Shown: piece after piece, positions 9,074 through 18,341 of the stretch
Layout: each line of letters opens with the position of its first letter
Position numbering within the stretch: the first letter of the stretch is position 1
Assembly: GCA_937930845.1 (NCBI GenBank)
Contig: CALHBJ010000009.1
Location: 62,001-126,000 of the forward strand
Length of the DNA stretch: 64,000 nt
Source: an uncultured Rhizobiaceae group bacterium
GTDB taxonomy: Bacteria > Pseudomonadota > Alphaproteobacteria > Rhizobiales > Rhizobiaceae
Reading direction: 5' to 3'
The notes under the pieces: generated by a model
The model's database searches: none
Seen by the model: only the letters and a program-made list of their open reading frames with translations
What the model was told of the DNA's origin: nothing
Translations under genes and position numbers: made by a program

Positions 9074-9553
9074 TCACACAGATAGCAAGGTTGTGGCGAG
9101 TGTCACACTAAAACAGGCCAGCACAATTACACTGACCAGCAGCCTCAACTTTGCAAACCAAGCGGAAATTTCGCCCCGCTTGTAAGATGCCCAATCCCAG
9201 GTGAATTGCATTGCAAATCCGAAGAAGAGCAGCACGTGGCCGTGGGATACCACATTGAGCAATACAACCCAGCCCAACAGGGATGGTAAGACTGACAATG
9301 CCAAGCGCCATGTGGCGTCCCGTTCACCTTGACCGGCAAGGGCCAGCCCCCAGCGGATGCCGCCAAGAAAGGACAAAATGACCGCCCCATAGGTGGTGAG
9401 GATTTCCAGGCCCAGTTCGTAATTCAGCGACAATGGCCCGTCCACCACCACCAATACGGTTGCAAACACGAAGGGCATCAATCCTGTCAGGGACAACAGC
9501 CAGGCCATGCGCCGGGTGCGGGCAGTAGTGTGCACGGGGTCGGCGCTGGGCAT
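9074..9553 (-). CDS. DUF3429 (TMEM69-like) membrane protein
   Basis: 159 residues with five likely membrane helices. The motif SFLGGIRWGLAL followed by a second conserved segment (FAMQFTWDW) marks the DUF3429 family, related to mitochondrial TMEM69. No biochemical role is established. The start at 9553 lies two bases after the stop of the TIGR02186 gene, so this is the third gene of a tight operon with the TauE/SafE permease and TIGR02186. Confidence 0.85.
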   Translation of the reverse strand: MPSADPVHTTARTRRMAWLLSLTGLMPFVFATVLVVVDGPLSLNYELGLEILTTYGAVILSFLGGIRWGLALAGQGERDATWRLALSVLPSLLGWVVLLNVVSHGHVLLFFGFAMQFTWDWASYKRGEISAWFAKLRLLVSVIVLACFSVTLATTLLSV

Positions 9554-9555
9554 GA

Positions 9556-10335
9556 TCAGTCTTTGGAAAAGATGACGCTCGCCAGCCAACCTGTAGCCAT
9601 GGCAATGAATACGGCGATGATGCCATAAAGCAGGCCATTGCTGTGGGCGAGATCGTAAGCCGCCTGCTCAAACCCCTGCTTGCGCACAGTCAATTGAGAG
9701 GACCGGGTTGTGATGAATTTGCCAGCCTCAAACAGATTGGCCCGGGCCTCATGTTTGCCAATGGGCACATTGGCCGGGACGCGGATTGTCGCCTTGAAGA
9801 GGGTGGGCGTGAGAAACTCAATACCGCCAATGCTTTCACTGAACAGGCCTTGTTTCTTTTTCAATCGCAGCAGGGACTCGCGAAACGGTTCGGCTTCGGG
9901 CGCGGCAATTTCCTCGCCCAAAGGCAACAGATTGAGATTGTTCAAGCCAATTTGAAGGATTTTCAGATTTTCCGCGTCGGATATGTCGCCCACGCGACGG
10001 GTTGTGGCTATCGCGTAGGACGCGGGTACATCGGAAAACTCATGGGCCGAACCGTTCACCCAGATGCCGAGTTTGCGTTCTTTGCGGCGCACCACCAGAT
10101 TTCCCGTGGGGCCGGTCAGCGTGATGACAATATCATAGGCTTTCGACGCCAGAAGGTCGGCCCGGCCGTTCTCGATGGTTCCGAACACAACAACGTCTGC
10201 ACCGTCAAAGCTCGAGGTGATCGCAACCGTTTCGTTGGACAACCCAATCTGAACATCCGCTTGCTCGGCACCTTGCGCAAATGCGCCGTCGGTCAGCCAA
10301 CAAAATAGCAGGAAGAATATGCTGGTCAGCCGCAT
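9556..10335 (-). CDS. TIGR02186 family membrane-anchored periplasmic protein
   Basis: 259 residues. An N-terminal signal peptide (LTSIFFLLFCWLTDGAFA) is followed by a beta-rich periplasmic domain and one C-terminal anchor helix (LLYGIIAVFIAMATGWLASV). Segments such as VVVFGTIENG, VVRRKERKLGIWVN and SFREA-like spacing fit the TIGR02186 family, which is regularly found beside TauE/SafE permeases in alphaproteobacteria. The ATG at 10335 overlaps the upstream permease stop (ATGA). The pairing suggests a periplasmic partner of the permease; this role is inferred from context only. Confidence 0.85.
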   Translation of the reverse strand: MRLTSIFFLLFCWLTDGAFAQGAEQADVQIGLSNETVAITSSFDGADVVVFGTIENGRADLLASKAYDIVITLTGPTGNLVVRRKERKLGIWVNGSAHEFSDVPASYAIATTRRVGDISDAENLKILQIGLNNLNLLPLGEEIAAPEAEPFRESLLRLKKKQGLFSESIGGIEFLTPTLFKATIRVPANVPIGKHEARANLFEAGKFITTRSSQLTVRKQGFEQAAYDLAHSNGLLYGIIAVFIAMATGWLASVIFSKD

Positions 10336-11261
10336 CAGTGGCCCCCGCCAAGTCCAAGAGAAAACAGTTCTGCTGGCATGTTGACCAGATCCCAGCCAAG
10401 GCGGATGCACACGGCCAGAACGATGAGGCCAAGCAAGGCACGCAATTGCTCGCCCTTTAGCTTCTGGCCCATTTGAGCGCCAAATTGAGCGCCTATCACA
10501 CCGCCCACCATCAAGATCAGCGCCAACACAATATCCACCGTCTGGTTGGTGGCAGACTGGGCAATGGTGGTGAACATGGTGACAAACATGATCTGGAACA
10601 GGGACGTGCCAATCACCACATTGGTTGGCACGCGCAAAATATAGATCATCGCCGGAACCATGATAAAGCCGCCGCCTACCCCCATGATCGAGGCAAGAAC
10701 ACCGACCACAAGGCCAAGCGCCAATATGGGGATGACACTTAAATAAAGCTGTGAACGGTGAAAACGCACCTTAAACGGCAGATTGCTGATCCAGGTCTGT
10801 TGCTTTGGAATGGCCGCTTGCGCTGCATCACCGTCGCGGCGGCTCTTGCGAATGGCATTGAGGCTTTCAATGACCATCAACGTGCCAATCGTGCCCAAGA
10901 ACACAACGTAGAGAATTGAGATAATCAGATCGAGCTGACCCGCTTCGCGCAGGCGCGAGAAGATGACAACGCCAATACCGGCACCGGCAACCCCGCCGAT
11001 CAGCAACACAAATCCTAGCTTTAGATCCAGCGAGCCTTTTCGCAAATGTGCCAAAGCGCCAGAAAACGAAGATGCCACAATCTGATTGGCCTCAGTGGCA
11101 ACGGCAACGGCTGGTGGGATTTGGTAAAAAATCAACAGCGGGGTCATCAAAAAGCCCCCACCAACGCCGAACATTCCCGACAAAAAACCAACGCCCGCAC
11201 CCATGCCAAAAAGCACGAATACGTTCACCGACATTTCCGCAATGGGTAGATAGAGGTTCAA
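10335..11261 (-). CDS. TauE/SafE (TSUP) family sulfite/sulfonate-type permease
   Basis: About 308 residues, eight or more hydrophobic segments. Both internal repeats of the TSUP family are visible: GFLSGMFGVGGGFLMTPLL and GVLASIMGVGGGFIMVPAMI. Members move sulfite, organosulfonates or related anions, usually outward. I place the start at a TTG (11261), giving MNLYLPIAEMSVN, because Rhizobiales homologues begin with a YLPIAE-like leader; ATG at 11234 is the alternative. It heads a three-gene operon with TIGR02186 and DUF3429 proteins. Confidence 0.85.
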   Translation of the reverse strand: MNLYLPIAEMSVNVFVLFGMGAGVGFLSGMFGVGGGFLMTPLLIFYQIPPAVAVATEANQIVASSFSGALAHLRKGSLDLKLGFVLLIGGVAGAGIGVVIFSRLREAGQLDLIISILYVVFLGTIGTLMVIESLNAIRKSRRDGDAAQAAIPKQQTWISNLPFKVRFHRSQLYLSVIPILALGLVVGVLASIMGVGGGFIMVPAMIYILRVPTNVVIGTSLFQIMFVTMFTTIAQSATNQTVDIVLALILMVGGVIGAQFGAQMGQKLKGEQLRALLGLIVLAVCIRLGWDLVNMPAELFSLGLGGGH

Positions 11262-11443
11262 AGCACGAAACCTGAGAATTCGGCAGACTAGACAAAAGAC
11301 GACGCCCAATTCGAAGCAGATTCGAACGTGGCCCCCACTATTTTTGTGTCATGCGCCCGCACTGGCGGCCTGTCAAATAATTTCCCGCCAATTTTCACCA
11401 AATGAACCCATTCCATGGGTCCAGATTGGTCAAAACGACCTAT

Positions 11444-14400
11444 TCAGGTGTTGATACCCAGGGATGACAGCAGCTTTTTGTCCACTTTGCCGGTTGCTGG
11501 AATGCCCGCTGAGCGCTGGAATTCCATGATCGCACGTTTGGTTTTTGGTCCCATGACGCCATCGGGCTGGCCGACTTCGAAGCCGCGTTGGTTGAGCATG
11601 GCCTGGGCTTTTTGAACGAGAGCTTTCTCACCCGTCAAACCTGCACTGGCGGAAGAGCTGGCTTGTCCGCGCCATTCATCTGGAATGGAAACGCGGTTGG
11701 TGGCATCGTCCAGTTTTCTCGGCTTCCAGTCGATGACCGCTTTGCGCGCCTCATCGAGGTCATCGGGATCCATGGCATTGGCCACTTCATCGCGCTTTTT
11801 GGAAGCATCGGTGTCACCGGTTTTTGCGGCGAGTGCGAACCATTTGTAAGATTCAATCAGGTTTTGGGGAACGCCCATGCCCTGTCCATAGAGAATGCCA
11901 AGATTGAACTGGCTGTCCTTGATTCCATAATCGGCCGCCTGTTTGAACCAGCCAACGGCAACGTCCATGTCCGGCTTGGTATCGGGTGAACTGCCAGTGG
12001 CATTGATCACCGCAAGATTGTGCATGGCACGGGCATTGCCCTGGGCGGCTGCCTTTTCATACCATTGTGACGCCACGGCCAGGTTTTTTTCAACACCAAT
12101 GCCCTTTTCGTACAGACTGCCGAGCGAGTATTGCGCGGGTGCAAAACCAAGGGACGCAGATTGTTCAAACCACTTGGCTGCCTCTGGCATGTTGCGGCCG
12201 TTATTGACCTTGTCTGAATAACGCAATCCCAATTGGAACAGAGCCTTCTCATTACCGCTGGCCGCGGCGGCAACAAGGGCAGCAGGCCCTGCGCTTGCGG
12301 GCACGTCGATACGGGTCTCGGGTTGTGAAGGTACCGATGCTTCCACGGCTGGATTGGTCTCATCTTCATTGCCAAGGCTGGCCACAGATTGTTCCCCATT
12401 GTCAGCACCGTCATCGACGGCTTCGGGCAATGGCTGCGTCAGTTCCTGCGCGGAAGAAGCATCAACTTCATTGGTGGCGATTTGTGGTTCGGCACCCGCA
12501 TTTTCTTGCGCAGCATTATCTGTGGCTTCAACGTCACCGATCTTACGCACGGGGCGCTCGCTATCGGCGATAGTGGAAAGTTCCTGCGACATTTCTGCGC
12601 CAGGCGTGGTTGCAGCAGCATCGTTCTTGACCGCCGGCGCTTCAATCTGTGCCATCGGTTTGTCATTATCACCGGCGAATATCTGATAGCCTTTGAAAGC
12701 AACAATCGACAAGAGTAGCGCAGCGGCTGCCATAACAACCGGTTTGCGCAGGCGATCAATGTCGATGCCTTTGATCAGGCCCTGAACTTTTTCTTTAAGC
12801 CCTTTAGCACTTGCCTTTACCGGCACATCCGCATCATCACGCACCGCTTTCATTTCTGCAGCAGTTGCCTGCAAGGCACGACGGGCAGCGGCCACCGCAT
12901 CGGGGCGCACATCATCGACTTCCGGTGCAACATGCATGGGTTCGTTGACAATTGGCGCTGGCTCGGCATGGAGACCAGACTTTGCAGCATTGAGCTTTTC
13001 GCTGGCTTCCTTGACCAGGCGATCGAGGTCCGGCGCAATCGAACCGGGCTCCAATGGCATATTGTTTTCTGGCTGGGCTTCACCACCCGCCATCTGCAAA
13101 TCCATGTGGTCGGCTGGATCAAGTGGCGGGGCAGCTACGGGCTGGACGAAACCGGTTTCCATGGCTGCTTTGTGAATGATGCCCAGTTCGCCATCGGCAC
13201 CCTGGGTTGAGGGGGCGATTCCCTCCGGTGCATGGCCTGCCTGTTCCAGATTGTGATGGGGCGACACCTCATCGGTCAGATTATAGGCCGCAGATGGTGC
13301 TGGCTGATATACCGGCGCATTGCGCGCGGTTTCCTCAATCGTACCTTCAATGGACTGCAAACGTTGCATCACCTTTTCAAGGGTGGCGTTTACTTCGCTG
13401 AATGTGTGGGTGTTGTGTTCATTGCCGCTTTCGGCCACGGCATGGAGTGCTTTGAGATCTTCCGACAAAGCGGAGATGATCTGTCCCGGCTCGCTGGTGC
13501 TGCCCATCAGGGCAACAGCCTGCTGGGCTGCCTGTTGGGCGGCTTCCAGGGAGAAATTCTGACTGGTAGCGATCTGGGTTTCAATCTGACCGAGGCGCGC
13601 TTCAACGGGTGTAAAATCCACGACCGCTGCGGTTGGTTCTTCAGACTGTTTATTGAGGTGGCGAATGATCTGGCCAATTTGCGCTTCCAAATTGGACATT
13701 TGGGCAGCGGTGGAATTAACCGTTGCCGCCTCTTCCACGCGGGCGTGGAGTTGCTGAATTTGCACTTCCAATTGCTGGGTCTGTGAATGGGCAGCGGCTT
13801 CTTCCACACGCGCATTCAAAGCCCGCAACTGATCTTCAATGACGCCGGTATCGGGGGCCGCGAACATGGCGTTGGCCGCACCAAGGTCGCCCTTTTCAGC
13901 ATATTTTTCAAATGAACCAAGCCGTTCAGTCAGTCCGTCAATGCGTACTGCCAACGTGTCGAGTTCGTCAGCATGATCGCGCGCGGCAATCATATCAATT
14001 GTTTGAGCCAGTTCCGACATCCGCGCTTCAACACGGTCTACGGCGGACAAATCCATTGTGGGTTGCTTGTTGCCCATGTTGGAAACGGCAACCAACGCCC
14101 GGGCTATTTCGTCCAGACGCCCCTCCAGGGCAGAATAGTCGGTATCGGAAATGCCACTTTGGGTTTGTGGGGCCGCCTGTGCGGCGAGACCAAGGCCTTC
14201 GATCTGGGCGGCCATTTCTCCAAGACGATCTTCCACACGCGACATCGCGAGAGTTTGCGGCAGGTCTTCCACTGACATGCGCAACGTATCCAGTTGAGCT
14301 GCCAGATTGTCGACCAGAGGTGCCACGGAATTACCCGTGTTCAACGACATGGAATCGATGCCCTGTGCAAGGGCTTCAAGGCGTGCATTCATTTCACCAG

Positions 14401-15238
14401 AGGCGTGATCGCTGGAGGTCTGAATTTCCGAGCGCAGGGAATTTTGTACATCATGCGCCAGCTTTTCGCGCATGGTGTCCAGTTCATCCTGCAAGCGGTT
14501 AAACGCCGCTTCGTCAATTGTACTGCCCTGTTGGAGGTCGGATACCGCGTTGGCGATACGGTCGATTTCTTCCTGGGGCACTTTTGGCTTGGCAACTTCC
14601 TGTTTCAAACCGGCAAGCTCAGATTTTAGTTCCTGCAACTGGCCCGTTAAGCCGGTGATGGCTTCATACTGGATCTGTTGCAGTTTGGCATTTGCCTGCT
14701 GGTCGGCGTCTGGCGCTGCGCCCGTTTCAGGCTGTTGTTGTGCCGGCATCTGGCTGCGCAACGCCTGTTGGCGGGCAGCGATTTCGGCGGCTGGATTGCC
14801 GTAAGGTGCACTCAGCGGGGCCATTGGCGCGGCAGGCGCGTAGGGCTGTGCCTGCGGTGCACCCATGATCTGGCTGGACAGACGGCGCAATTCTTCCTGC
14901 AAGACACCCAGTTGATTGCCATGCATTGCTGGTGCCGGTGACAGGGGTGGAAGTGGCGGCGCTGGATAAGGGGCATAGGCTGCAGGGTTCACGGGTGCGG
15001 GGGCAGCAACGCCTGGGGGTGCATAGGGCGCATGGGCCCCCATTGAGGCGGTGGCATCCAAACGTTGTTCAATGGAATCGATTGCACGACGAATGTGGCT
15101 GAGCCGATCACCTTCCGGTGTTCCCGCAGCGGGCACAGAACCGAAAGCTCCGTATCCTTGATGTCCCGAATGTGCCTGACGCATCTTTTCCCATTCCACG
15201 CTACTTGCCAGACCTGTCCGGCGAACCACTTTGCGCAC
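11444..15238 (-). CDS. PodJ-like polar organelle/localisation protein with Sel1 repeats and peptidoglycan-binding domain
   Basis: 1264 residues. A long, Ala/Pro/Gln-rich N-terminal region with many coiled-coil segments (about 180-640) is predicted cytoplasmic. One membrane helix lies near residues 830-850 (VVMAAAALLLSIVAFKGYQI). The periplasmic part has four Sel1/TPR repeats (about 985-1130; for example AQYSLGSLYEKGIGV) and a C-terminal peptidoglycan-binding domain (about 1200-1264; QPDGVMGPKTKRAIMEFQ). This order matches Caulobacter PodJ and its Rhizobiales relatives, which organise the growing or new pole. Start uncertain: GTG at 15238, or ATG at 15184. Monocistronic, divergent from the MerR gene. 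Confidence 0.8.
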   Translation of the reverse strand: MRKVVRRTGLASSVEWEKMRQAHSGHQGYGAFGSVPAAGTPEGDRLSHIRRAIDSIEQRLDATASMGAHAPYAPPGVAAPAPVNPAAYAPYPAPPLPPLSPAPAMHGNQLGVLQEELRRLSSQIMGAPQAQPYAPAAPMAPLSAPYGNPAAEIAARQQALRSQMPAQQQPETGAAPDADQQANAKLQQIQYEAITGLTGQLQELKSELAGLKQEVAKPKVPQEEIDRIANAVSDLQQGSTIDEAAFNRLQDELDTMREKLAHDVQNSLRSEIQTSSDHASGEMNARLEALAQGIDSMSLNTGNSVAPLVDNLAAQLDTLRMSVEDLPQTLAMSRVEDRLGEMAAQIEGLGLAAQAAPQTQSGISDTDYSALEGRLDEIARALVAVSNMGNKQPTMDLSAVDRVEARMSELAQTIDMIAARDHADELDTLAVRIDGLTERLGSFEKYAEKGDLGAANAMFAAPDTGVIEDQLRALNARVEEAAAHSQTQQLEVQIQQLHARVEEAATVNSTAAQMSNLEAQIGQIIRHLNKQSEEPTAAVVDFTPVEARLGQIETQIATSQNFSLEAAQQAAQQAVALMGSTSEPGQIISALSEDLKALHAVAESGNEHNTHTFSEVNATLEKVMQRLQSIEGTIEETARNAPVYQPAPSAAYNLTDEVSPHHNLEQAGHAPEGIAPSTQGADGELGIIHKAAMETGFVQPVAAPPLDPADHMDLQMAGGEAQPENNMPLEPGSIAPDLDRLVKEASEKLNAAKSGLHAEPAPIVNEPMHVAPEVDDVRPDAVAAARRALQATAAEMKAVRDDADVPVKASAKGLKEKVQGLIKGIDIDRLRKPVVMAAAALLLSIVAFKGYQIFAGDNDKPMAQIEAPAVKNDAAATTPGAEMSQELSTIADSERPVRKIGDVEATDNAAQENAGAEPQIATNEVDASSAQELTQPLPEAVDDGADNGEQSVASLGNEDETNPAVEASVPSQPETRIDVPASAGPAALVAAAASGNEKALFQLGLRYSDKVNNGRNMPEAAKWFEQSASLGFAPAQYSLGSLYEKGIGVEKNLAVASQWYEKAAAQGNARAMHNLAVINATGSSPDTKPDMDVAVGWFKQAADYGIKDSQFNLGILYGQGMGVPQNLIESYKWFALAAKTGDTDASKKRDEVANAMDPDDLDEARKAVIDWKPRKLDDATNRVSIPDEWRGQASSSASAGLTGEKALVQKAQAMLNQRGFEVGQPDGVMGPKTKRAIMEFQRSAGIPATGKVDKKLLSSLGINT

Positions 15239-15507
15239 AGTTCGACTCAGAACGTGCGATGACTAACCGACACTCTCGCCAAACATGGTAAACACGGCGT
15301 TAACCACGATAAACCAAGTGTTACCGTGCGTTTTCCGCCTGATACGTTGATTTTAGGACGAAAATTAGCTTTTACCGGCGCGCATGAATTGACAGTCCCC
15401 CCACAAAATGGGTAATTGATTTCAGGGGTATCAAGGAAAAATCGGCTTTGCGCGCCCGTGCTGCGACCTTGTGCTGTGCAAATCCACACATTTGTGGACA
15501 TTGAAAT

Positions 15508-15939
15508 ATGAAAGAAGCAACCAACGATTTATCAAGCGGGATTGGCATTATCCCGGGCAAGGCGCAGTCTAATATGGTGTTCAAGATCGGTGATTTGGCG
15601 CGCGAGTTCGATGTGACTCTGCGTACTTTGAGGTTTTATGAAGACCGTGGATTGGTCACGCCTACACGGTCTGGAACCACACGCCTATACAGTGAGCAGG
15701 ATCGGGAACGTTTGCGCATTGCTTTGTTTTGCAAACGCATTGGGCTGTCTTTGGGTGATATCCGCGAGATGCTTGATCTCCATGAAGAAGGCGAGTCAGA
15801 GAGCACTATATCCGACAAGATCCGCCAGGTTTATGCCTCCCAACTTCAAACTCTTTTGAAGCAACAGGAAGAAACCAAGGCCACGATTGCCGATCTGGAA
15901 CGGGTCATCAGTAAAATGGATTCCGGCGACTCCCATTAA
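15508..15939 (+). CDS. MerR-family regulator, probably of fatty-acid or branched-chain acyl-CoA catabolism
   Basis: 143 residues. The winged helix-turn-helix is at about 24-95 (KIGDLAREFDVTLRTLRFYE) with a C-terminal coiled coil for dimerisation (about 100-138). There is no Cys cluster for metal sensing, so it is not a metal or SoxR type. It resembles the LiuR-like MerR regulators that repress acyl-CoA dehydrogenase operons in proteobacteria. The acyl-CoA dehydrogenase operon starts 0.55 kb downstream and is preceded by a matching palindrome. Alternative start: ATG at 15574, two residues before the HTH. Confidence 0.85.
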   Translation: MKEATNDLSSGIGIIPGKAQSNMVFKIGDLAREFDVTLRTLRFYEDRGLVTPTRSGTTRLYSEQDRERLRIALFCKRIGLSLGDIREMLDLHEEGESESTISDKIRQVYASQLQTLLKQQEETKATIADLERVISKMDSGDSH

Positions 15940-16492
15940 ATCTGGCTGAAACATGACCGGGTCGATTTCGCCAGATTGTGACAACAATTTTTCGCGATTT
16001 CGATCACGCGGCATGGCGCTGCCAATGGCCCATTTTGATGTGTGGACTTAGCGTTTTCCACAGCTGGAAATGTCCTATTGTGGGCTATTCCACTGCCGAT
16101 CCTGCGCAGGCCATTCTTCCGTTTGTTGACATAACGCAACGCATTGCCGGGCGGGGGCGCATATATATTCCTGAATTTTCAGCTGAAATTCCATTTATTT
16201 TCTGATGCTTGTGGTCTTCCAAAGTGATCAGAGCAAAAGGCTTCTCCCAACGGTCCACGCCCTCGCCCTGCTTTGATCAAATCGGCCATTATTATTGACG
16301 TTTACGGAAACGTAAGAATTCTGGACAAAATAAGCGTTCCGATCTATTGTGGCCTCAACAGGCATTTTCAGACTCAAATTCTCGTGTGCCTGATCTGAAT
16401 TGTGAAGTTGCTCAATTGGCGGGCGACTGCAATGTTTGCAAAGTGACAAAGCTCAGGCGGTGTATCCAGCCGTCTTTTGACAGGAAAAACAG
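15940..16492. other. 553-base intergenic region between merR-type gene and beta-oxidation operon
   Basis: No credible coding sequence. The one organised element is the palindrome at 16295-16316, described separately. A promoter for the operon is expected here, but I cannot place clear -35/-10 boxes. No rho-independent terminator is visible after the MerR gene. Confidence 0.6.
16295..16316. promoter_or_regulatory. candidate MerR/LiuR-type operator
   Basis: The core ACGTTT (16298-16303) - ACGG - AAACGT (16308-16313) is a perfect 6+6 inverted repeat, extended imperfectly to TTGACG...CGTAAG. It is close in form to the palindromes reported for LiuR-type MerR regulators of acyl-CoA catabolism. It lies 180 bases before the first acyl-CoA dehydrogenase, in the only long gap of this operon. 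Confidence 0.6.
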
Positions 16493-18301
16493 ATGCCTAT
16501 TTATAAAGCCCCGATTGAAGACTCCCTGTTTGTTCTCAACGACGTTCTGCATGTGGAACGCTATAACAACTTGCCCGGATTCGAAGACGCAACGCCAGAC
16601 ACGATCGAGGCCATCCTCGGCGAAGTTGGCAAACTTGCGGAAGAAGTGCTGCAGCCTCTCAATGAGGTTGGCGATAAACATGGATGCGTTTGGACGGAAG
16701 GCGAAGGGTTCGACAACACGGTTGAAGTGCCGCCCGGTTTTCAGGAAGCCTATGATTTATATAGCGAAGCCGGCTGGGGCTCCCTGCCCTTCCCTGAAGA
16801 ATATGGTGGCCAGGGCCTTCCGGCCACGCTGAACGCGGCCGTGCAGGAATATGTATCTTCCGCCAACATGGCCTTTGGCATGTATCCGGGACTGACCGCG
16901 GGTGCCGCTGCTGCGCTGATCGAGCATGCCAGCGAAGAACAAAAACAAATGTATGTGCCAAAAATGCTGTCTGGCGAATGGTCAGGCACCATGAACCTGA
17001 CGGAACCCCATTGTGGCACCGATCTGGGCATGATGCGCACCAAAGCTGCCCGCAATGATGATGGGACATTTGCGATTTCCGGCCAGAAAATCTGGATCTC
17101 GGCAGGTGAGCATCCCATGTCGAGCAACATTATCCACCTTGTCCTGGCCCGTATTGAAGGCGCACCGGAAGGTGTCGATGGCATCTCACTGTTCATCTGC
17201 CCCAAATTTCTCCTTGATGGGGATGGCAATCCCGGTGACCGCAACAAGCTTTCCTGCGGCTCGCTGGAACACAAGATGGGAATCAACGGCAACGCCACCT
17301 GTGTGATGAATTACGAAGGTGCCACGGCGTATCTGGTTGGAGAAGAAAATCGCGGGCTGAAAGCCATGTTCGTGATGATGAACGAAGCCCGCCTTGGCGT
17401 TGGTGTTCAGGGCCTTGCCCAGTCGGAAGTCGCTTATCAAAACGCTGCCGATTGGGCACGCGAGCGCATTCAGGGGCGGTCGATCTCCGGTGTGAAATAT
17501 CCTGATCTAAAAGCCGATCCGATTATCGTGCATCCTGATATTCGCCGGGTTTTAATGACCATTCGGTCGTTCAACGAAGCTGCCCGCGCACTTGTTTACT
17601 GGACAGCTTTGCGCAGCGATTTGCACCACCGCTCTGAAGACGAGGAAGTGCGCCAATCCGCAAATGATCTGATGGGTCTGTTAACCCCCGTGGTAAAGGG
17701 CGTCATCACCGATAAAGGCTTTGACAGCACCGTGATGGCGCAACAGGTTTTTGGTGGCACGGGCTATACCAAGGACCAGGGAGTGGAACAGTTTGTGCGC
17801 GATGCCCGCATCGCCATGATCTACGAAGGTGCCAATGGCATTCAGGCGCTTGACCTTGTGGGACGCAAATTGCCCAGCAAGGGTGGGCGTGCCGTCCAGG
17901 CCTATTTCAAGGAGGTGGGTAAATTCTGCTCGGCGCACAAAGATGATGATGCGATGAAACCTTACATCGAGCCTCTGTCCAAGGGATTGGCCGACCTCCA
18001 GGCGGCCACCATGTGGCTGGTGCAAAACGGCGTACAAAACCCGGACAATGCCGGTGCTGCCTCAACCGATTACATGCACCTGTTTGGCCTTGTCGCCTTT
18101 GGTCATATGTGGGGCATGATGGCAAAGGCCGCCAATGATAAACTGGCGGACAATGCCAATGGGCAGACCAAGTTCCTGGAAAATAAACTGCTGACCGGCA
18201 AATTTTTCATGGAACGCATCATGCCGGAATCATCGGCCCATCTGGCGCGCATTCAAACCGGTTGTGACACCATGATGGCAATGGCGGCGGAGGACTTCTA
18301 G
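16493..18301 (+). CDS. acyl-CoA dehydrogenase, large (about 600-residue) type with extended C-terminus
   Basis: 602 residues. FAD-dependent alpha,beta-dehydrogenation of an acyl-CoA thioester. N-terminal start MPIYKAPIEDSLFVLNDVL, central FAD-binding segments (MNLTEPHCGTDLG, ISAGEH), and a catalytic Glu in AMIYEGANGIQALDL are all typical of this subfamily, which includes DmdC (methylmercaptopropionyl-CoA dehydrogenase) and other FadE-like enzymes. An extra C-terminal helical domain (about 470-602) distinguishes it from 390-residue members. AGGA precedes the ATG. First gene of a beta-oxidation operon. Chain-length specificity cannot be read from sequence. Confidence 0.92.
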   Translation: MPIYKAPIEDSLFVLNDVLHVERYNNLPGFEDATPDTIEAILGEVGKLAEEVLQPLNEVGDKHGCVWTEGEGFDNTVEVPPGFQEAYDLYSEAGWGSLPFPEEYGGQGLPATLNAAVQEYVSSANMAFGMYPGLTAGAAAALIEHASEEQKQMYVPKMLSGEWSGTMNLTEPHCGTDLGMMRTKAARNDDGTFAISGQKIWISAGEHPMSSNIIHLVLARIEGAPEGVDGISLFICPKFLLDGDGNPGDRNKLSCGSLEHKMGINGNATCVMNYEGATAYLVGEENRGLKAMFVMMNEARLGVGVQGLAQSEVAYQNAADWARERIQGRSISGVKYPDLKADPIIVHPDIRRVLMTIRSFNEAARALVYWTALRSDLHHRSEDEEVRQSANDLMGLLTPVVKGVITDKGFDSTVMAQQVFGGTGYTKDQGVEQFVRDARIAMIYEGANGIQALDLVGRKLPSKGGRAVQAYFKEVGKFCSAHKDDDAMKPYIEPLSKGLADLQAATMWLVQNGVQNPDNAGAASTDYMHLFGLVAFGHMWGMMAKAANDKLADNANGQTKFLENKLLTGKFFMERIMPESSAHLARIQTGCDTMMAMAAEDF

Positions 18302-18341
18302 GTTCTACGCCCTGCCCCGTTGACGAAACTGGAGATTTCCC

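Noticed and set aside
15285-15325. CtrA-type TTAA-N7-TTAA box upstream of the PodJ-like gene
   Set aside because: TTAACCACGATAAACC is present but the second half reads AAAC, not TTAA.
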